Counted from the stretch's first letter, positions 49,415-59,333 are shown. The stretch: DNA of 64,000 nt from JBKEBQ01 sp047973225 (GCA_047973225.1 JBKEBQ010000058.1:1-64000), one strand, 5' to 3'. Made by a program: numbers and translations. The notes: generated by a model from the letters alone, not told the origin.

Positions 49415-50188
49415 ATGAAAAAAACGGAACTGGATAAACAGAAAATATTACATAATTTACATCGATTTTACACTTCTATCTCTATTTTTGATGAAGTTAC
49501 ATCTACAAATACCCTTCTAAAACAGAAAGAAAACCTTAAAGAAGGTGATATCTTCATCGCCAATGCGCAAACAAGTGGAAAAGGAAGAAATGGGAAATTC
49601 TTTGAATCGAATGCCGATTGTGGTATTTACTTATCGTTTTGCGTACAACCCGATACATCTTTAAACTTTCTTCATTTAAGTGCCTATGCTGCATTAGCTG
49701 TATATGATAGCATTGTCGATCTTTATGAGATACAATCATCCATTAAATGGATGAATGATATTTATATCCATCATAAAAAAGTTTGTGGTATTCTTTGTGA
49801 ATCCAACTTCATAGGACAGAGACTATCTTCTGTCATCATTGGGATTGGTGTGAATATGTATACGCAACAATTTCGTGATGACCTCCAAGATTTTGTTGGC
49901 AGTATTGAAAATTTTAGTGACAAGCACGTCGACCGCAATATGATGGCAACAACTATCCTGAATAACTTTCAAAAGTATTATCAAGAAACTTCGCCAAAGA
50001 TTGCCTTAGCCCACTATAAACGGCATTCTTCAGTCCTCCACAATCATATTATTATTGATGGAGAAGCGCTCTCTAACGTCTATGTAGAAGATATTAGCGA
50101 TGACTTTGAATTATACGTCCGTCTTCCTGACAACACTCATAGAACCTTACGCAGTGGCAGTATACATATACAAAAAAAGGATTTTTAA
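49415..50188 (+). CDS. birA: Biotin-[acetyl-CoA-carboxylase] ligase, no DNA-binding domain
   Basis: The 257-residue protein has the catalytic core of biotin protein ligases: TSTNTLLK, GKGRNGKFFESNADCGIYLS (biotinoyl-AMP binding loop), IKWMNDIYIHHKKVCGIL (catalytic Lys-Trp and Asn) and IGIGVNM. The N-terminal helix-turn-helix of class II BirA is missing, so it is an enzyme only and cannot repress genes. It attaches biotin to AccB, encoded at the far end of the adjacent convergent operon. The ATG at 49415 has no ribosome site. Confidence 0.92.
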   Translation: MKKTELDKQKILHNLHRFYTSISIFDEVTSTNTLLKQKENLKEGDIFIANAQTSGKGRNGKFFESNADCGIYLSFCVQPDTSLNFLHLSAYAALAVYDSIVDLYEIQSSIKWMNDIYIHHKKVCGILCESNFIGQRLSSVIIGIGVNMYTQQFRDDLQDFVGSIENFSDKHVDRNMMATTILNNFQKYYQETSPKIALAHYKRHSSVLHNHIIIDGEALSNVYVEDISDDFELYVRLPDNTHRTLRSGSIHIQKKDF

Positions 50189-50199
50189 AATCCTTTTTT
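50172..50199. terminator. Bidirectional terminator at birA/plsC
   Basis: AAAAAGGATTTT and AAAATCCTTTTT arms form a hairpin with T-runs on both sides. The two convergent genes overlap within it by 4 nt. Confidence 0.8.
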
Positions 50200-50871
50200 A
50201 ATACATTTATCAATTTCTTCATATAACATATCGCTACACTCTTTATGCGTATAAACCTTATAATTTTCATAGCGAAAGGCCTTACCATATGTAATACTTA
50301 ATATTTTATGTTTATCTTTTTTATCATCAATACAATACGCATTGTTCAAAGTGATTGGAACAATCGTTGCCTTCCCCATATAAGCAGGTTGCAAAGCTCC
50401 TTCTTTAAATGGATTCATCGCATCTCCTTTGGAACGTGTCCCTTCTGGAAAAACCAAAAGATTACGGCCCGCTTTGAGCCTTCTTGTTGCCTCTCTAAGC
50501 ATCGCTATATTTCCCATTCTTGTATCAGCGTCAAAATGAATTACATCAATTGTTTTCGCCCAACTTCCAAAAACGGGTAATTTCAGATTTTTTCTTTTAG
50601 AGATAAAAGCCGTTGGGACTGGACAAGATGCTACAACTAGCGCTGGATCTAGCGTCCCTTGATGGTTGCTCACAAAATAGATAGGTCCTTCTTTAGGGAT
50701 GTTTTCTACTCCTGATACTTCTAAGTGGTAACCCAAATAACGAATAATAAAAATGGACCATTTTTGAATTTTTAAATATCGTTTATCCAACGGCTTAGAA
50801 CGAACCATAATCGCAGATATCCACGCAAATGGCAATACAAAAATAGTTCTAAAAATTTGAAAAAATGTCAT
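50185..50871 (-). CDS. plsC: 1-acyl-sn-glycerol-3-phosphate acyltransferase
   Basis: The 228-residue protein has the acyltransferase motifs I NHQGTLD (HX4D) at about 69-75, II around GSWAKTIDVIHFD, III FPEGTRSKGDA and IV IVPITLNNAY. The N-terminal hydrophobic segment anchors it to the membrane. It makes phosphatidic acid from acyl-ACP or acyl-CoA made by the upstream operon. It is last in the operon, 6 nt after acpS. Confidence 0.93.
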   Translation of the reverse strand: MTFFQIFRTIFVLPFAWISAIMVRSKPLDKRYLKIQKWSIFIIRYLGYHLEVSGVENIPKEGPIYFVSNHQGTLDPALVVASCPVPTAFISKRKNLKLPVFGSWAKTIDVIHFDADTRMGNIAMLREATRRLKAGRNLLVFPEGTRSKGDAMNPFKEGALQPAYMGKATIVPITLNNAYCIDDKKDKHKILSITYGKAFRYENYKVYTHKECSDMLYEEIDKCIKKGF

Positions 50872-50877
50872 ACTTCA

Positions 50878-51201
50878 CTACCTTTCACACACTACATAAG
50901 CGATTGCATAATTTTTTTCATGCGCAATAGATATATGTAAATTATATCCTTCTCGCTTACAAACTGGTTTTTTATTCTTATATAAAATCTCAATATCCGA
51001 TAACAACAATGCTTGTCCCATGGCTTTCACAATTGCTTCTTTTGCGGCAAATCTGCCCGCTAAAAATTCAACACTTCGTTCTTCTTTATATGTTTTATAA
51101 AGCGCATATTCACGTTTTGTAAGAATGCGCTTGGCAAACGCTTCTTTTGTTTTAACAATGCGCTTTATCTCAACGATATCACAACCAACACCAACAATCA
51201 T
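50878..51201 (-). CDS. acpS: Holo-[acyl-carrier-protein] synthase
   Basis: The 107-residue protein has the typical AcpS length and the metal and CoA motifs GVGCDIVEIKRI at the start and AGRFAAKEAIVKAMG at 47-61. It moves phosphopantetheine from CoA onto ACP (acpP in this operon). It has 1-2 nt spacing from fabZ. Confidence 0.95.
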   Translation of the reverse strand: MIVGVGCDIVEIKRIVKTKEAFAKRILTKREYALYKTYKEERSVEFLAGRFAAKEAIVKAMGQALLLSDIEILYKNKKPVCKREGYNLHISIAHEKNYAIAYVVCER

Positions 51202-51202
51202 C

Positions 51203-51631
51203 TTAACCTACTGCACACATTATCTCACCCACAACCGCTACCTTATCATTTACTGTTGCTTTAACATCGGCAAAATAAATACCGGCCCGCTCATTCTTCA
51301 AGATTACTTTAAGGGTTAATACATCTCCTGGAATAACTTGGTGTTTAAAACGCAACTTATTAATACCAGCAAAATAACCAATTTTACCTTTATTTTTTTC
51401 TTGTGAAAGCAACAATACACAACCCGTTTGGGCAAGAGCTTCCACAATCAATACGCCTGGCATCACATGTTTTTGAGGGAAATGACCCAAAAATTGCATT
51501 TCGTTAGCACTTACACACTTTGTTCCTATAATTTCACTTTGATCTTCATTTATAGATACAATCGTATCCACCAATAAAAATGGATAACGATGCGGAATAA
51601 TTTCTTGTATTTGATTTGAATTATATAACAT
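51203..51631 (-). CDS. fabZ: 3-hydroxyacyl-ACP dehydratase
   Basis: The 142-residue protein has IIPHRYPFLLVD, GHFPQKHVMPGVLIVEALAQ (active His and Glu) and FKHQVIPGD. It dehydrates 3-hydroxyacyl-ACP to trans-2-enoyl-ACP. The ATG at 51629-51631 overlaps the fabF stop (TAATG), with GGGAG upstream; the longer in-frame start lies within fabF. Confidence 0.95.
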   Translation of the reverse strand: MLYNSNQIQEIIPHRYPFLLVDTIVSINEDQSEIIGTKCVSANEMQFLGHFPQKHVMPGVLIVEALAQTGCVLLLSQEKNKGKIGYFAGINKLRFKHQVIPGDVLTLKVILKNERAGIYFADVKATVNDKVAVVGEIMCAVG

Positions 51632-52875
51632 TATACATTCTCCCATTTTTTAAAAATTAGCGCAACATTATGACCACCAAAACCTAAAGAATTACTCATT
51701 GCATAAGAAATGTTTTGCACTCTTCCCTCATTTGGAACAATATCCAAATCACATTCTTCATCCGCCTCTTGATAATTGATGGTCGCAGGGATGAATCCTT
51801 CTTGTATTGCTTTTACACTAATAAGTGCTTCAATAGCCCCTGATGCACCAAGTAAGTGACCAGTGTTGGATTTTGTTGATGAGATAGCAAGCTTTTTTGC
51901 TGCCTCTCCAAAAGCCAATTTAATTGCCTTAGTTTCACATTTATCATTCATCGGAGTACTTGTCCCATGCGCATTGATATAAGCAATATCTTCTGGCTTG
52001 ATTTTTGCATCTTCAAGCGCGCGTATCATTGCCAGTGCGCCACCACTACCGTCCTCAATTGGCGCTGTAATGTGCGAAGCATCGCAACTCGAACCGTAAC
52101 CAACAACCTCTCCATAAATGTTTGCATTTCTTCGCTTGGCATGTTCTAATTCTTCAAGTACCAAAATACCTGCACCTTCCCCCATCACAAAACCACTTCT
52201 TTCCCTATCAAACGGAATACTTGCACGTTTGGGATCACTGCCTGTATGCAAAGCACGCATTGAAGCAAACCCTGCAATTGCAAGCGGTGTAATAGCTGCC
52301 TCACTACCACCTGCCAATATTACGTCTTCATATCCGTCACGGATCTTATGAAAAGCTTCCCCAATCGCATTGCTCCCTGCAGCACAAGCCGTAACTTGTG
52401 CAGAACAATGGCCTTTGGCACCCACATCAATTGCAACACTTCCCGCCGCCAAATTCACCAAAGCCATCGGAATAAAATATGGTGATACACGTGTAGGTCC
52501 TCGATCCAATAAATTATCCTCGGCTTTCTCAATCGATTCAATTCCACCAATACCTGACGCAAGAATTACACCAAAACGATTAGGGTCTATATTATTAATA
52601 ACATCCAATTGCGCATCGTGCATCGCTTGCTTAGCAGCAATTCTAGCAAATTGGGTAAAGCGATCATTAAATTTTAAATCCCGCGCACTAAAGTAGTCTT
52701 CCATATTTAAATTTTTTACTTCGCCTGCCAAACTTGCTTTTTGATTTGATGCATCAAAATGGGTAATTGGGGCAATTCCACATACCCCTTCACGAATTGA
52801 TTTCCAAGTTTCATGAGCAGTATTCCCAACGGGAGAAAGTGCTCCCAATCCACTAATTACAACTCTACGTTTCAT
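51631..52875 (-). CDS. fabF: 3-oxoacyl-ACP synthase II
   Basis: The 414-residue protein has the KAS II triad: active Cys in VTACAAGSNAIGEA, His in NAHGTSTPMND and His in KSNTGHLLGASG. It elongates acyl-ACP with malonyl-ACP. No FabB paralogue is present in the operon. It overlaps fabG by 1 nt. Confidence 0.96.
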   Translation of the reverse strand: MKRRVVISGLGALSPVGNTAHETWKSIREGVCGIAPITHFDASNQKASLAGEVKNLNMEDYFSARDLKFNDRFTQFARIAAKQAMHDAQLDVINNIDPNRFGVILASGIGGIESIEKAEDNLLDRGPTRVSPYFIPMALVNLAAGSVAIDVGAKGHCSAQVTACAAGSNAIGEAFHKIRDGYEDVILAGGSEAAITPLAIAGFASMRALHTGSDPKRASIPFDRERSGFVMGEGAGILVLEELEHAKRRNANIYGEVVGYGSSCDASHITAPIEDGSGGALAMIRALEDAKIKPEDIAYINAHGTSTPMNDKCETKAIKLAFGEAAKKLAISSTKSNTGHLLGASGAIEALISVKAIQEGFIPATINYQEADEECDLDIVPNEGRVQNISYAMSNSLGFGGHNVALIFKKWENV

Positions 52876-53615
52876 TATGACATCACCATCCCACCGTCTA
52901 CATGCAATACTTGACCAGTTACATAACGACTCTTATCACTTGCTAAAAAACTTACCATATTAGCCACATCTTCACTTGTTCCGAATACCTTTAAGGGGAT
53001 TTGTGTTAGAATGGCATTTTTCACATCCTCACTTAACACCTCTGTCATCTTTGTTGAAATGAATCCAGGTGCAATCGCATTCGCACGAATCCCTCTCGGT
53101 GCCAATTCACGGGCTAGCGATTTTGTAAGACCGATAATTCCAGCCTTACTAGCAGCATAATTTATTTGTCCAGCATTTCCAATCAACCCAATGACACTTG
53201 CCATGCTAATAATATTACCACTACGTTGTTTCATCATTTGTTTACTCACATGCTTGACGCAGTTAAACGTTCCTTTTAAATTTACATCAATCACAGCATT
53301 GAAACTTTCATCGTCCATCCTTAATAACAAGGAATCTTTTGTGATGCCTGCATTGTTTACCAAAACATCAATTCTTCCATAAGTTTCAACTACCAATTTC
53401 ATCATTTCTTCAGTTGCGTGATAATCACAAACATCACATACTATTGCTATTGCTTCCTGACCAAAGTCTTTACATGCGTCTACAACTGCATTGGCACAGG
53501 CTTTATCACCAACATAATTTACCACTACATGATATCCATCTTGCGCAAGTGCTAAGGCAATTGCTTTTCCAATGCCTTGACTTCCGCCCGTTACTACCGC
53601 TACCTTATTTTCCAT
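52875..53615 (-). CDS. fabG: 3-oxoacyl-ACP reductase
   Basis: The 246-residue SDR has TGGSQGIGKAIA (NADPH site), NNAGITKD, the catalytic SVIGLIGNAGQINYAASKAG (Ser, Tyr, Lys) and PGFISTKMT. It reduces 3-oxoacyl-ACP. It overlaps fabD by 11 nt. Confidence 0.96.
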   Translation of the reverse strand: MENKVAVVTGGSQGIGKAIALALAQDGYHVVVNYVGDKACANAVVDACKDFGQEAIAIVCDVCDYHATEEMMKLVVETYGRIDVLVNNAGITKDSLLLRMDDESFNAVIDVNLKGTFNCVKHVSKQMMKQRSGNIISMASVIGLIGNAGQINYAASKAGIIGLTKSLARELAPRGIRANAIAPGFISTKMTEVLSEDVKNAILTQIPLKVFGTSEDVANMVSFLASDKSRYVTGQVLHVDGGMVMS

Positions 53616-54534
53616 GTTTCACCTCTTCAACAAATTGTTCGATTGATTCTACAGAATCAATACTATACGTTTTTACATCTTTATTTATCCTTCTCACAAA
53701 TCCACTCAATACATTACCTGGACCAATTTCAACAAACGTATCTACTCCTTGAGCAATCATAAATTCAACGGACTGCATAAACTTCACACTAGAATATAAT
53801 TGTTCCAATAAATTATCTTGCAGAGATGCACAACTGTCATCTCCACTAACATTGAATACAACTGGAATCCTTGGCGTCTTCAGCACATATCTATCCAACA
53901 CCTCTTTCAACTTTTTAGAAGCATCTAATAATAAACTAGAATGAAATGCACCACTAACTTGCAAAGGAATTACACGTCGTACACCTTTTGTGAGCAACAA
54001 TGCACTCGCTTTATCAATAGCGTCACTACTGCCGGTAATAACTGTCTGTGCAGGACTGTTATAGTTTGCAATTTCACAGACACTATTTTCTTGATGAACT
54101 TCTTGACAAACCGCTTCAATCGCCGCAATATCGCTATTAAGCACTGCCGCCATTTTACTACTACCTGCAGGCAATGCATTTGCCATAATTTGTCCTCTTT
54201 GTCTTACAATTTCCAACGCATCTGCAGGGGTTAGTGCCTGCGCATATGTTAACGCAGAATACTCCCCTAAACTTAATCCTGCCACATATGCAGGAATTAT
54301 ATGATAGGTATCCAATGCCTTCGCAATTGCTAAAGATGTGGCTAAAATACAACTTTGTGCATATGCTGTGTCATTTAATATTTCTACTGGTCCCTCAAAG
54401 CACGTTTGCTTAACATCAAAATCAAGCTTTATATCATCATAAAATGCTTTTGATGATCCATATTTTTGATAAAATGTTTTACCCATACCAATATATTGTG
54501 CACCCTGTCCAGCAAATAAAAATGCTATCTTCAT
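53605..54534 (-). CDS. fabD: Malonyl-CoA-ACP transacylase
   Basis: The 309-residue protein has FAGQGAQYIGMG, the nucleophile elbow GLSLGEYSAL (Ser), SGAFHS (His) and GPGNVLSGF. It makes malonyl-ACP for chain elongation. It overlaps the next gene by 4 nt. Confidence 0.96.
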   Translation of the reverse strand: MKIAFLFAGQGAQYIGMGKTFYQKYGSSKAFYDDIKLDFDVKQTCFEGPVEILNDTAYAQSCILATSLAIAKALDTYHIIPAYVAGLSLGEYSALTYAQALTPADALEIVRQRGQIMANALPAGSSKMAAVLNSDIAAIEAVCQEVHQENSVCEIANYNSPAQTVITGSSDAIDKASALLLTKGVRRVIPLQVSGAFHSSLLLDASKKLKEVLDRYVLKTPRIPVVFNVSGDDSCASLQDNLLEQLYSSVKFMQSVEFMIAQGVDTFVEIGPGNVLSGFVRRINKDVKTYSIDSVESIEQFVEEVKHGK

Positions 54535-55619
54535 AGATGATTCCCCATTTCTTTCTTTGTTTCTGAAATTAATTCTTCAATTAACACTTTTACGTCTACA
54601 ATTTCTTGTATACGATAGGCATTGCTCCCAACAAATACCAATCCATTTTGAACATTCCCCTTTGCCGCTTGAATCAATGCTTCACTAATACAATACGGTG
54701 TATCTTGTGGATTGCATGGCGTTAGACAGTGCAAGCATGAACGAATTGTAACATTTTCTTTACCTTTTCGTTTTTGCATAAACTCGTTCATAATCGCTCG
54801 CCCTGGAAATCCTGTTGGACTGTTCACAATTTCAATATCCTCTCTTGTACAATTTACAACCATATCTTTAAATTCTTGGGCAACATCACATTCCGTCGTT
54901 GCAATAAAACGCGTGCCCATTTGTACACCATCGGCACCTAAACGTAGCGCATCGGCAATATCTTTACCATCATAAATCCCACCCGCTAAGATGATGGGAA
55001 TATCGCTTGCATATTTAACTTCATAAGGGTGTACCTCTGCCTTAACTTCATGAAAAATAGTTTCTAAAGAAGTACAGGTATGCGCAAGCAAATCTTCCTT
55101 TTTAAAACCTAGATGTCCCCCCGCCGCACTTGATTCAATCACAATGAAATCAGGTGCTTTTTGATGACGTTTATCCCACGCACGACAAATGAGTCTAGCA
55201 GCTTTTCCACTAGAAACAATCGGTGCTAATAAAATTGATTCATCATCCACATAACTCGGCAAGTCCAAAGGCAATCCTGCTCCTGAAATAATCGCATCTA
55301 CTTTTGCCTTAACCGATGCCTTCACATATGCTACATAATCTTTACTAGCAGCCATAATATTTACCGCTAAAAGACCTTTTCCTTCACTTATCTTACGCGC
55401 TTTTTTCACTTCTTCATGCAGTGCTTTACAATTGCTTGCTAATGAATCTAAGCGAAAATTGGGCAATCGATATCCAGGGTGAGCCGCACTGATAACCCCC
55501 ATACACCCTTCTCTCATAACACTTCCAGCAAGGGAAGATAATGATACTCCAACTCCCATTCCTCCTTGGATCAAAGGGAACGATAATACTTTATCTTTTA
55601 TAGTTAATGAATATTTCAT
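54531..55619 (-). CDS. FMN-dependent nitronate monooxygenase / FabK-like protein
   Basis: The 362-residue TIM-barrel flavoprotein has IQGGMGVGVS, SGAGLPLD, ESSAAGGHLG and LGADGVQMGTRF, the pattern of nitronate monooxygenases and enoyl reductase II. It differs from the neighbouring fabK by an extra C-terminal cysteine cluster (CLHCLTPC, then YC) at about 307-325. In the middle of the fab operon it may be a second enoyl reductase or a detoxifying enzyme; this is not resolved. The ATG at 55617-55619 has GAGG 7 nt upstream. Confidence 0.75.
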   Translation of the reverse strand: MKYSLTIKDKVLSFPLIQGGMGVGVSLSSLAGSVMREGCMGVISAAHPGYRLPNFRLDSLASNCKALHEEVKKARKISEGKGLLAVNIMAASKDYVAYVKASVKAKVDAIISGAGLPLDLPSYVDDESILLAPIVSSGKAARLICRAWDKRHQKAPDFIVIESSAAGGHLGFKKEDLLAHTCTSLETIFHEVKAEVHPYEVKYASDIPIILAGGIYDGKDIADALRLGADGVQMGTRFIATTECDVAQEFKDMVVNCTREDIEIVNSPTGFPGRAIMNEFMQKRKGKENVTIRSCLHCLTPCNPQDTPYCISEALIQAAKGNVQNGLVFVGSNAYRIQEIVDVKVLIEELISETKKEMGNHL

Positions 55620-56557
55620 AAACATGCCTCTAATTTATGCATTAAGATTTCTTTTTGCTTTTTACTGTCATCCATAATCGTATCAAGAATTTCTTGTAAT
55701 GGTTTTGCCTCTTTACACAAACCCGCAATTTGGCCAATCATGACAGAACCATATTGCATGTCTCCATCAAAGACAGCTTTACGAAGTGCACCTAACGTTA
55801 ACTTTTCCATCGCTTCACGATCTTTTGATGCTTGTTCTATTTTTACATATTCGCGAGCCATTTTGTTTTTTAAAATACGAACCGGTGTTCCTGCACTGCG
55901 ACCCGTAACCACCGTATCCGTATCTTTGGCTTTCAAAACGGCTGCTTTGTAATTTTCATGTACCGGACATTCATCCGCCACCAACAAACAAGTCCCAATT
56001 TGAACACCCACAGCACCCAGTGAAATGGCAGCATTAAAGCCACGTCCATCAGCTATTCCACCAGCGGCAATGATAGGAATATTAACCGCATCACACACCT
56101 GTGGGGTTAATGCCATCGTTGTTTGTTCACCGACATGACCACCGGCTTCACCACCTTCAACAATGAGTGCATCAGCGCCTGAGCGTTCCATGCGAATTGC
56201 CAAAGCAACACTTGGAACAACTGGGATTACTTTTGTTCCTGAAGCTTTTAATTTCTCCATATAAGGACCGGGATTCCCTGCACCAGTTGTCACAACACAA
56301 ACCTTTTCTTCACAAATCATTTCCATGATTTCTGCCGTTTGCGGATTCATCATCATCACATTCACGCCGAAGGGCTTATCCGTTAGCGATTTACACAAAT
56401 GAATCGCACTTCTTGCTTCCTCAACATCCATGGCTCCTGTACCAATGATTCCCAAAGCTCCACAATTACTGACCGCTGCTGCAAATTCAGCAGTTGCAAT
56501 ATTTGCCATTGCTCCTTGAATAATCGGATATTTTATATTTAATAATGTATGTAACAT
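55616..56557 (-). CDS. fabK: Enoyl-ACP reductase II (FMN)
   Basis: The 313-residue protein has the FabK pattern: IKYPIIQGAMANIA, TTGAGNPGPYM, VEGGEAGGHVGE (active region), GGIADGRGF and GAVGVQIGT. It reduces trans-2-enoyl-ACP to acyl-ACP using FMN and NAD(P)H, completing the elongation cycle. FabI is not found in this window. AGGAGG lies directly upstream. Confidence 0.9.
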   Translation of the reverse strand: MLHTLLNIKYPIIQGAMANIATAEFAAAVSNCGALGIIGTGAMDVEEARSAIHLCKSLTDKPFGVNVMMMNPQTAEIMEMICEEKVCVVTTGAGNPGPYMEKLKASGTKVIPVVPSVALAIRMERSGADALIVEGGEAGGHVGEQTTMALTPQVCDAVNIPIIAAGGIADGRGFNAAISLGAVGVQIGTCLLVADECPVHENYKAAVLKAKDTDTVVTGRSAGTPVRILKNKMAREYVKIEQASKDREAMEKLTLGALRKAVFDGDMQYGSVMIGQIAGLCKEAKPLQEILDTIMDDSKKQKEILMHKLEACL

Positions 56558-56566
56558 TGTATCCTC

Positions 56567-57535
56567 CTATACTTCATAATACGTTGCCGCATATGTAAAA
56601 CCTGCACCAAATCCAACAAAGATAATCTTCATACCTGCCTGCAGCTTTCCTTCTTCTTTCGCCATTGCAAGTGCCATGGGAATACTCCCAGCCGAAGTAT
56701 TTCCAAAACTTTCCAAAATTGTATAAAACTTTTCCATCGGTACTTGTAATTGTCGAGCAACATTGGCGATAATACGAACATTGGCTTGATGTGGAATAAT
56801 CAGATCAATATCCTCCATACGCTTATCTGCTTTTATCAATACTTTTGCTAATGCCTCTTGCAAGGAAGCAACTGCAAAACGAAAAACTTCATTCCCTCTT
56901 TGATATAAATAACCAACTTCACGATTCGCATTCTGTAAAGGTACACTCTGTGTTATTCCTTGACACTTAAGAAAACCATCAACATCACCCTTACTTTGCG
57001 CGAAATGTATAAATTCTTTCTCACTCGCTTCTCTTTTTAAAACAATCGCCCCTGCTCCATCGCCAAACAATATGGAAGTCGAACGATCATGCCAATCTAA
57101 TAGTTTGCTGTTTACATCAACACCAACAACCAAAGCACAGGTATACTCTTCTAACATGCTGCTTGCAATTTGTGTCGCATATACGAATCCACTACACGCT
57201 GCATTTACATCAAATGCCATAACATGATTTTCATTTAAGCCTAATTTCGCTTGTAATAAACACGCCGTTGATGGTGTTATATGATCAGGTGTCATCGTTG
57301 CTACAATAATTAAATCAATCGTTGTTTTTTTTATATTGGCATCTTCCATTGCCTGCATTGCTGCACGATATGCCAAATCACTTGCATTTTCATGCGTGCT
57401 TATATAACGTGAGTGAATACCCGTTCTTGAGGATATCCATGCATCATCTGTATCCATAACCTGTTGCAAATCATCATTATGAACACAAGTATCTGGAATC
57501 GCATACCCCATTCCAAGGATTCTTCGATTCTTCAT
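56567..57535 (-). CDS. fabH: 3-oxoacyl-ACP synthase III
   Basis: The 322-residue protein has the FabH triad: active Cys in DVNAACSGFVYA, His in IPHQANVRI and Asn in SFGNTSAGSIP. It starts fatty-acid synthesis by condensing acyl-CoA with malonyl-ACP. It overlaps accA by 1 nt. Confidence 0.96.
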   Translation of the reverse strand: MKNRRILGMGYAIPDTCVHNDDLQQVMDTDDAWISSRTGIHSRYISTHENASDLAYRAAMQAMEDANIKKTTIDLIIVATMTPDHITPSTACLLQAKLGLNENHVMAFDVNAACSGFVYATQIASSMLEEYTCALVVGVDVNSKLLDWHDRSTSILFGDGAGAIVLKREASEKEFIHFAQSKGDVDGFLKCQGITQSVPLQNANREVGYLYQRGNEVFRFAVASLQEALAKVLIKADKRMEDIDLIIPHQANVRIIANVARQLQVPMEKFYTILESFGNTSAGSIPMALAMAKEEGKLQAGMKIIFVGFGAGFTYAATYYEV

Positions 57536-58458
57536 TATAACTCTCCAATCTGCCGAAATTTTTGGTAACGTTTCTCTAACATATCTTTCATCTTCATTTT
57601 TTGAAGTTTTTGCAGTTCTTTACGAATATAGACATCCAAATTTTGAACAACCAATTCTAAACATTCCTGTGCACCTCCAAGAGGCTCTTTGATAAGTCCA
57701 TCAATTACTTTTTTATCCAGTAAATCTTGGGCTGTTAATTTCATAACTTCACTAGCTTCTTCTGCTCTTGACTCATCCTTCCATAAGATTGTCGCAAATC
57801 CTTCTGGTGTTAATATCGAATAAATGGCATTTTCCAACATTACAATGCGATCTGCCACACTCAATGCAAGGGCACCACCACTGCCACCTTCACCAACAAC
57901 CACACAAATAATGGGAACTTTTAAATCTGAAAACATATATAGACATTGCGCAATTGCTTCTGCTTGACCGCGCTCTTCAGCACCCTTTCCTGGAAATGCG
58001 CCTGGTGTATCCACAAAGGTAATAATGGGACGATGAAATTTTTCTGCCTGTTTGGCAAGTCGCATCGCTTTACGATAACCCTCAGGTTGCGTCATACCAA
58101 AATTACGTTCAATATTTTCTTGTGTATTCTTTCCCTTTGTTTGCGCAAGAATCGTTACTGGAATATCATGAAATGTTGCAATCGCACCATATAAAGAAGC
58201 ATCATCACCAAAATGACGATCACCATGTAGCTCCATCACATCTTCAAACAATTGTTCAATATAGTCTTGCGCCTTAGGACGATCGCTGTGACGTGCCAAG
58301 TACACCCGATCCCACGCACTTAAATTACCATACGTTTCTTTTCGAATACGCTTTATTTGTTGGTCTAATTCTTCATAGTATGTAGTATTCGGATTACTGA
58401 TTTTGGCTTTTTCAGCTTCCAAACTTTTCAATAAAATTTCACATTCTTTTAAATTCAT
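57535..58458 (-). CDS. accA: Acetyl-CoA carboxylase, carboxyltransferase subunit alpha
   Basis: The 307-residue protein has the AccA region with LHGDRHFGDDASLYG, TFVDTPGAFPGKGAEERGQ and EGGSGGALAL (oxyanion Gly-Gly loops). With AccD it transfers the carboxyl group from biotin to acetyl-CoA. It overlaps accD by 4 nt. Confidence 0.96.
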   Translation of the reverse strand: MNLKECEILLKSLEAEKAKISNPNTTYYEELDQQIKRIRKETYGNLSAWDRVYLARHSDRPKAQDYIEQLFEDVMELHGDRHFGDDASLYGAIATFHDIPVTILAQTKGKNTQENIERNFGMTQPEGYRKAMRLAKQAEKFHRPIITFVDTPGAFPGKGAEERGQAEAIAQCLYMFSDLKVPIICVVVGEGGSGGALALSVADRIVMLENAIYSILTPEGFATILWKDESRAEEASEVMKLTAQDLLDKKVIDGLIKEPLGGAQECLELVVQNLDVYIRKELQKLQKMKMKDMLEKRYQKFRQIGEL

Positions 58459-59333
58459 GATTCTACCCCATGTAATTTTAATAATTTCGCAAGCGTTTGT
58501 TTTGCTTCCCGACGATCAATAATAGCATCAATAAAACCTTTTTTTAATACAAACTCAGCACGTTGAAACTCTTCTGGCAATACTTCACTGATGGTTTTCT
58601 CAATCACGCGCTTACCTGCAAAGCCGATGAGCGCATCGGGTTCCGCAAGTGTAATATCTGCCAACATTGCAAAACTTGCACTAACCCCGCCTGTTGTAGG
58701 ATGCGTAAGCAAAGCTATATACAACAAACCCTTTTCTTGATGACGTTTAATAGCTGCACTGGTTTTCGCCATTTGCATCAGTGATACGATTCCCTCTTGC
58801 ATACGCGCTCCCCCACTCGTACAACTTATAAATAATGGCAATTTCTTTTTGGTTGCATATTCGATTAATCTTGTGATTTTATCACCAACAACAGCACCCA
58901 TACTTCCCATCATAAAATTGGAATCCATAATCGCAAGCGCAATACTCTTATTATGGATTTTACCCACACCACAAACAACAGCTTCTTGTAAACCTGTTTG
59001 TTTCTGATAACGTTCTAATTTTTCATCATAGCCTTTGAAATTATCACAATTTTTTGTTATCGCGTATTTATCGGTTTCTTTAAATGTATTTCGGTCAATA
59101 AGCTCGCGAATCCGCTCCCGAGCACTGATCTTAAAATGTTCTCCACACGCAACACAAACATAATGATTCACACGTAACTCAAAATAAGGCAAAGTCGTTT
59201 TGCACTTAGGACATTGTGTTACCACGTTTTCTGGAACTTCTTTTACTTTGTCTTCTACATGATGTACAACTTTTTTTCGCATTGCATCAAATTGAGCAAT
59301 CCGTTCTTGTCGTTTTTTAAATAAACTCTCCAT
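58455..59333 (-). CDS. accD: Acetyl-CoA carboxylase, carboxyltransferase subunit beta
   Basis: The 292-residue protein has an N-terminal zinc ribbon (CPKC and CVAC at about 41-63) and a crotonase-fold core with SGGARMQEGI, PTTGGVSASFAMLAD and FAGKRVIE. It forms the carboxyltransferase heterotetramer with AccA. It overlaps accC by 17 nt. Confidence 0.96.
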   Translation of the reverse strand: MESLFKKRQERIAQFDAMRKKVVHHVEDKVKEVPENVVTQCPKCKTTLPYFELRVNHYVCVACGEHFKISARERIRELIDRNTFKETDKYAITKNCDNFKGYDEKLERYQKQTGLQEAVVCGVGKIHNKSIALAIMDSNFMMGSMGAVVGDKITRLIEYATKKKLPLFISCTSGGARMQEGIVSLMQMAKTSAAIKRHQEKGLLYIALLTHPTTGGVSASFAMLADITLAEPDALIGFAGKRVIEKTISEVLPEEFQRAEFVLKKGFIDAIIDRREAKQTLAKLLKLHGVES

